This document shows positions 5,747-8,412 of a stretch of 8,412 nt of DNA, piece after piece. The stretch lies in the NCBI GenBank assembly GCA_964584415.1, contig CAZOZX010000089.1, positions 1 to 8,412 of the forward strand. Reading direction: 5' to 3'. A program made the position numbers and the translations under genes. Position 1 is the first letter of the stretch. Every line of letters begins with the position of its first letter. The DNA is from PHAA01 sp964584415 (GTDB taxonomy: Bacteria > Bacillota > Syntrophomonadia > Syntrophomonadales > Syntrophomonadaceae). The notes under the pieces are model-generated. The model saw only the letters and a list, made by a program, of their open reading frames with translations, was not told the origin of the DNA and did no database searches.

Positions 5747-6267
5747 CACTGTTCACCCAGTAGTCCATCCAACAGTTTCACCTGCAAGAATTTGTTTTCT
5801 ACGTCAACTTCCAGTATAACTTGTTTGATGGCTGGTATAAGTATTTCGCCGTAGGTATCAGATTTGACTACATACACATCGTTGGCCCCGGTCTCAAGAA
5901 CCTCGCTAAGCTCACCCAGGTAACCTTTATCTACATCTTCTACCCGCATACCGATCAGCTGAAAATAATAGTAGCTGCCATCGGGGAGAGGGAATAATTC
6001 GTCAGGTGTTACATTCAAAAATAGGTTACGATATTGTTCAGCCTCATCCATGGAGTCAATCTCCTGAAACTTCATTAACAGCAGCCCTTTATGGGAAGAA
6101 CAAGAAGCTAAGTTTAGATCCATAACTTCTTCCCCCCTGACTACTTGGAATTTTTGTCTCGGTTGAAAACGTTCTGGAAAATCAGTTAACGGCTGCACCT
6201 TGACCAATCCCTTATATCCATGGGTACTTACTATTTTACCTACTTTTATTAACTCCCCGGGGTTCAT
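5746..6267 (-). CDS. rimM: 16S rRNA processing / 30S maturation factor RimM
   Basis: RimM assists maturation of the 30S head and binds ribosomal protein uS19. The protein has 173 residues, the normal length. The N-terminal RimM barrel (about 1-90) opens with IKVGKIVSTHGYKGLVKVQP (7-26), the family signature, and includes TDFPERF. The C-terminal PRC-barrel (about 95-170) includes YYYFQLIGMRVED, a VLETGANDVYVV segment and EILIPAIKQVILEVD, all typical. The start is ATG 6267 with GGAGG 9 nt upstream. Its stop TGA shares one base with the trmD ATG, suggesting coupled translation. It stands between khpA and trmD, the conserved arrangement of ribosome maturation and tRNA modification genes. Confidence 0.96.
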   Translation of the reverse strand: MNPGELIKVGKIVSTHGYKGLVKVQPLTDFPERFQPRQKFQVVRGEEVMDLNLASCSSHKGLLLMKFQEIDSMDEAEQYRNLFLNVTPDELFPLPDGSYYYFQLIGMRVEDVDKGYLGELSEVLETGANDVYVVKSDTYGEILIPAIKQVILEVDVENKFLQVKLLDGLLGEQ

Positions 6268-6316
6268 CTAAGCTGGCCTCCGACTCAATCGTGTTTATCC
6301 CATTACTTTTTAGATT

Positions 6317-6547
6317 CTAACGCATAATCTCCACTGCTACCTTTTTACCGGCTTTGGCCGCCGCCGCTTTGGTTAAGGTGCGAATGGACTTGGCTATTTT
6401 GCCCTGCTTACCTATTACTTTGCCCATATCTTCTGGAGCAACCCGGATTTCGAGCACCACCGATCGTTCATTTTCGGTTGCGATAACTTGAACTTCCTCG
6501 GGTTTATCCACCAATGAACGGGCAATCAATTCTACTAGTTCTTTCAC
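6317..6547 (-). CDS. khpA: KH-domain RNA-binding protein KhpA (YlqC)
   Basis: This is a 76-residue single KH-domain protein. The family binds RNA, often as a KhpA-KhpB pair, and affects cell division and small-RNA functions in Bacillota. Residues 1-24 form the first helix and strand (MKELVELIARSLVDKPEEVQ with GTG read as Met). VVLEIRVAPEDMGKVIGKQG follows, with the RNA-gripping GxxG loop as GKQG (46-49). The domain ends at KVAVEIMR. The start is GTG 6547 with AGGGGGTG about 7 nt upstream. The same frame stays open upstream to 6655, but that part overlaps rpsP and has no family similarity, so it is excluded. The gene lies 28 nt after rpsP, its conserved neighbour. Confidence 0.95.
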   Translation of the reverse strand: MKELVELIARSLVDKPEEVQVIATENERSVVLEIRVAPEDMGKVIGKQGKIAKSIRTLTKAAAAKAGKKVAVEIMR

Positions 6548-6575
6548 TTGGTTACACCCCCTGGTTTTCCTCTCA

Positions 6576-6842
6576 CTACTTGCGTGATGCCGCGAATTTG
6601 CTGATAATACCTTGCTTCTGCAAGAGAGATTTGGCGGTGTCGGACGGCTTAGCACCAGTTGCCAGCCATTTTAATGCCTTTTCTTCATCGATTTTAATAG
6701 TTGCAGGATTGGTGCCCGGATCGTAGTATCCAATTTCTTCAATAAAGCGTCCATCCCTGGGTGTTCTTGAATCAGCCACTACAACCCGATAAAACGGACT
6801 TTTCTTGGCTCCCATCCTCTTTAATCTAATTTTTGTTGCCAT
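6576..6842 (-). CDS. rpsP: 30S ribosomal protein bS16
   Basis: bS16 stabilises the 5' domain of 16S rRNA early in 30S assembly. The protein has 88 residues, the normal length. Signatures are KIRLKRMGAKKSPFYRVVVAD (4-24), SRTPRDGRFIEEIGYYDP (25-42), the IKIDEEKALKWLATGAKPSD segment and a short basic tail. The start is ATG 6842 with a near-perfect AGGAGGTG. It is the first gene of the rpsP-khpA-rimM-trmD-SPOUT operon, which is driven from the extended -10 promoter 50 nt upstream. ffh ends 95 nt upstream. Confidence 0.98.
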   Translation of the reverse strand: MATKIRLKRMGAKKSPFYRVVVADSRTPRDGRFIEEIGYYDPGTNPATIKIDEEKALKWLATGAKPSDTAKSLLQKQGIISKFAASRK

Positions 6843-6892
6843 ATTTTCACCTCCTCGAAACTGTTTTACTTATTAATACCTGACAATCACCT

Positions 6893-6923
6893 GTTCTAAC
6901 ATAGTGAGAAAATGATTAATCAA
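6893..6923 (-). promoter_or_regulatory. Promoter of the rpsP operon (extended -10)
   Basis: The minus strand has TGTTAGAAC with -10 TAGAAC at 6898-6893 and a possible -35 TTGATT at 6923-6918, 19 nt apart. The long spacing is offset by the extended -10. The core (6904-6889) is identical at 15 of 16 bases to the core of the rplS promoter, which is the main support. A 10-bp palindrome, TGATTAATCA (6913-6922), overlaps the -35. No terminator separates it from ffh, so read-through from ffh is also likely. Confidence 0.6.
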
Positions 6924-6937
6924 GTGGTTTAAGTACA

Positions 6938-8284
6938 TTAAAATGGAAGTTTTATATTGGGGAAACCTGGCCTTTTGCCCTTTTTACCAGTCATATCTGT
7001 GAATTGTTTCATTAGTTTACGGGCATCCTCGAATTGTTTCAGCAAACGATTGACATCCTGGACTTTGGTCCCGCTACCCCGGGCCACCCTTTTTTTCCGG
7101 CTGCCATTTAGAATATTAGGACTTCGCCTTTCCTCAGGTGTCATGGACTTGATGATGGCCTCTACATGACCAAGTTCCTTTTCATCAATTTCACCTTGCA
7201 TTGATTTTACATGCTTGCCCATCCCTGGTATCATGCCCAGTAAATCCTCAAGGGGACCTAAAGATCTGACCTGCTGCATCTGCTGAAGAAAATCGTCTAG
7301 AGTGAATTCCTGTTGGCGGATTTTTCTCTCCATTTCCCGGGCTTGCTTCTGATCGAAGTTGTCCTGAGCTTTTTCTACTAATGTTAGGATATCGCCCATC
7401 CCTAAAATACGCGAAGCCATTCTATCAGGATGGAATACTTCCAGGGCATCCAGTTTTTCACCCATTCCCACTAGTTTTATGGGACATCCGGTTACCGCTT
7501 TTACTGATAAAGCTGCCCCACCGCGGGTATCCCCGTCTAACTTGGTAAGGATTACTCCGGTCAACGTCATATCGTTATTAAATGCCTCGGCTACATTTAC
7601 AGCATCCTGGCCAGTCATGGAATCAACCACCAGTAGGATCTCCTGGGGGTTGACCTTTTCCTTGATGCTTTTCAGTTCTTCCATCAGCTCTTCATTTATA
7701 TGCAGTCTTCCGGCGGTATCAATAATAATCACATCGCGGTTGTAATTATGAGCAAATTCTAGGGATTCGGCAGCAATTTGCACCGGATTTTCCTGCCCCA
7801 TCGAAAATACCGGAACGCCTACCTGTTCCCCCAGTACTTCTAATTGTTTAATGGCAGCCGGGCGATAGACATCGCAAGCAACGAGAAGGGGACGCCGTCC
7901 CTGCTTAATAAAATTCTTGGCCAGTTTTGCCACTGTAGTTGTTTTGCCAGCGCCCTGCAATCCCACCACCATAAACACTGTCGGCGGTTTGGGAGACATG
8001 ACTAACTTGTTCTCAGCCTCCCCCATTAATCGGGTCATCTCATCGTGAACTATCTTTATTACCTGTTGTCCGGGGGTAACACTTTGTAGTACCTCATGGC
8101 CAACTGCTCTCTCGCTCACGGTTGCCACAAAGTCTTTGACGACTTTATAGTTAACGTCGGCTTCGAGGAGAGCCAGGCGAACTTCACGCATAGCAAGCTT
8201 AACATCTTGTTCGGTTATTTTGCCTTTGCCACGCAGTTTTTTGAAAACTTCCTGCAAACGGTCGGATAAACCTTCAAAAGCCAC
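6938..8284 (-). CDS. ffh: Signal recognition particle GTPase Ffh (SRP54)
   Basis: Ffh binds SRP RNA and signal sequences of nascent membrane proteins and hands ribosomes to the receptor FtsY. The protein has 448 residues, the normal length. The N domain is a helical bundle (about 1-90) including the ALLEADV motif (38-44). The G domain follows: P-loop GLQGAGKT (108-115), DVYRPAA (138-144), DTAGR (189-193), TKLDGD (247-252), and the GMGEKLDALEVFHP linker (273-286). The methionine-rich M domain (about 305-433) has GMIPGM (350-355) and the SRP-RNA-binding stretch SRKKRVARGSGTKVQDVNRL (395-414). The start is GTG 8284 with AGGAG 7 nt upstream. An overlapping out-of-frame ATG at 8286 is not used, since only the GTG frame gives MAFEGLSDRL. 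It follows the ylxM-like gene by 16 nt. Confidence 0.98.
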   Translation of the reverse strand: MAFEGLSDRLQEVFKKLRGKGKITEQDVKLAMREVRLALLEADVNYKVVKDFVATVSERAVGHEVLQSVTPGQQVIKIVHDEMTRLMGEAENKLVMSPKPPTVFMVVGLQGAGKTTTVAKLAKNFIKQGRRPLLVACDVYRPAAIKQLEVLGEQVGVPVFSMGQENPVQIAAESLEFAHNYNRDVIIIDTAGRLHINEELMEELKSIKEKVNPQEILLVVDSMTGQDAVNVAEAFNNDMTLTGVILTKLDGDTRGGAALSVKAVTGCPIKLVGMGEKLDALEVFHPDRMASRILGMGDILTLVEKAQDNFDQKQAREMERKIRQQEFTLDDFLQQMQQVRSLGPLEDLLGMIPGMGKHVKSMQGEIDEKELGHVEAIIKSMTPEERRSPNILNGSRKKRVARGSGTKVQDVNRLLKQFEDARKLMKQFTDMTGKKGKRPGFPNIKLPF

Positions 8285-8300
8285 ATTATCTCTCCTTTAC

Positions 8301-8412
8301 TTATAACTGATCGGAAATTTCTCCGATCAGGGCCAAAGCCTGGTTCAACTTGATGTTATTTACTCCGGATTCCATCAGCAATGTCTTAAGTTCACCCAAG
8401 TTCTGCCGGGTA
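8301..8412 (-). CDS. ylxM: Partial gene, probable YlxM-type helix-turn-helix protein (C-terminus)
   Basis: This is the last 36 codons of a minus-strand gene that runs off the right edge; the first complete codon starts at 8411 and the TAA is 8303-8301. The fragment reads TRQNLGELKTLL, then MESGVNN, then a final helix ending IGEISDQL, an acidic, helical tail. YlxM (UPF0122) is the gene almost always directly upstream of ffh in Bacillota and ends in helices of this kind. The visible part holds none of its DNA-binding motif, so the call rests mostly on position. The 16-nt gap to ffh contains the ffh ribosome binding site, so the two are likely co-transcribed. Confidence 0.6.
   Translation of the reverse strand, partial: TRQNLGELKTLLMESGVNNIKLNQALALIGEISDQL

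Noticed and set aside
6548..6655. Upstream extension of the khpA frame
   Set aside because: It overlaps the end of rpsP, has no KH-family similarity, and GTG 6547 has a good ribosome binding site.
7479..7745. Plus-strand frame inside ffh
   Set aside because: Antisense shadow of the highly conserved G domain of ffh.
1..8412. Mobile elements, CRISPR, tRNA/rRNA genes or transfer signs
   Set aside because: No direct-repeat arrays, transposase or integrase motifs, tRNA-like sequences or abrupt composition changes were seen; gene order is that of a conserved housekeeping locus.

Overview
The window looks like core chromosome of a low- to mid-GC Bacillota, most likely a clostridial lineage, perhaps near Syntrophomonadales (the phylum is fairly sure, the family is a guess). 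The reason is the gene order ylxM-ffh-rpsP-khpA-rimM-trmD-[TrmD-associated SPOUT methyltransferase]-rplS-rbgA-rnhB-yraN-folD, an extended form of the Bacillus ylxM-ffh-rpsP-ylqC-rimM-trmD-rplS-ylqF-rnhB locus. Strong AGGAGG-type ribosome binding sites, frequent GTG/TTG starts and a classic intrinsic terminator fit this. No mobile element, tRNA, rRNA or CRISPR was seen.

Layout. All but one gene lie on the minus strand, so transcription runs from high to low coordinates. At the right edge the tail of a probable ylxM is followed after 16 nt by ffh (SRP54). A promoter at about 6893-6923 then serves rpsP, khpA, rimM, trmD and a second SPOUT methyltransferase, tightly packed, with 1-nt overlaps at rimM/trmD and trmD/SPOUT. 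rplS has its own promoter (4398-4426), a short leader that resembles the L19 autoregulatory leader, and a strong terminator (3922-3952). rbgA begins 30 nt past that terminator. After a 226-nt spacer come rnhB, yraN and folD. The left end carries the only plus-strand gene, a small lipoprotein of unknown function, convergent with folD. A 9-bp hairpin sits between the two.

The genes serve protein synthesis and its quality: co-translational targeting (Ffh, YlxM), ribosomal proteins bS16 and bL19, their assembly factors (RimM for 30S, RbgA for 50S), an RNA chaperone (KhpA), tRNA m1G37 methylation (TrmD) and a partner RNA methyltransferase. RNase HII and YraN are genome-maintenance companions, and FolD supplies one-carbon units.

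No wholly new system is evident; this is mainly a housekeeping region. The points most worth a second look are: a FolD that lacks the catalytic lysine and has Asp to Glu at a second folate-site position; a 15-of-16 identical promoter core in front of both ribosomal-protein genes rpsP and rplS; the probable L19 leader RNA; the 1-nt-overlapping pair of knotted methyltransferases; and the unclassified lipoprotein.
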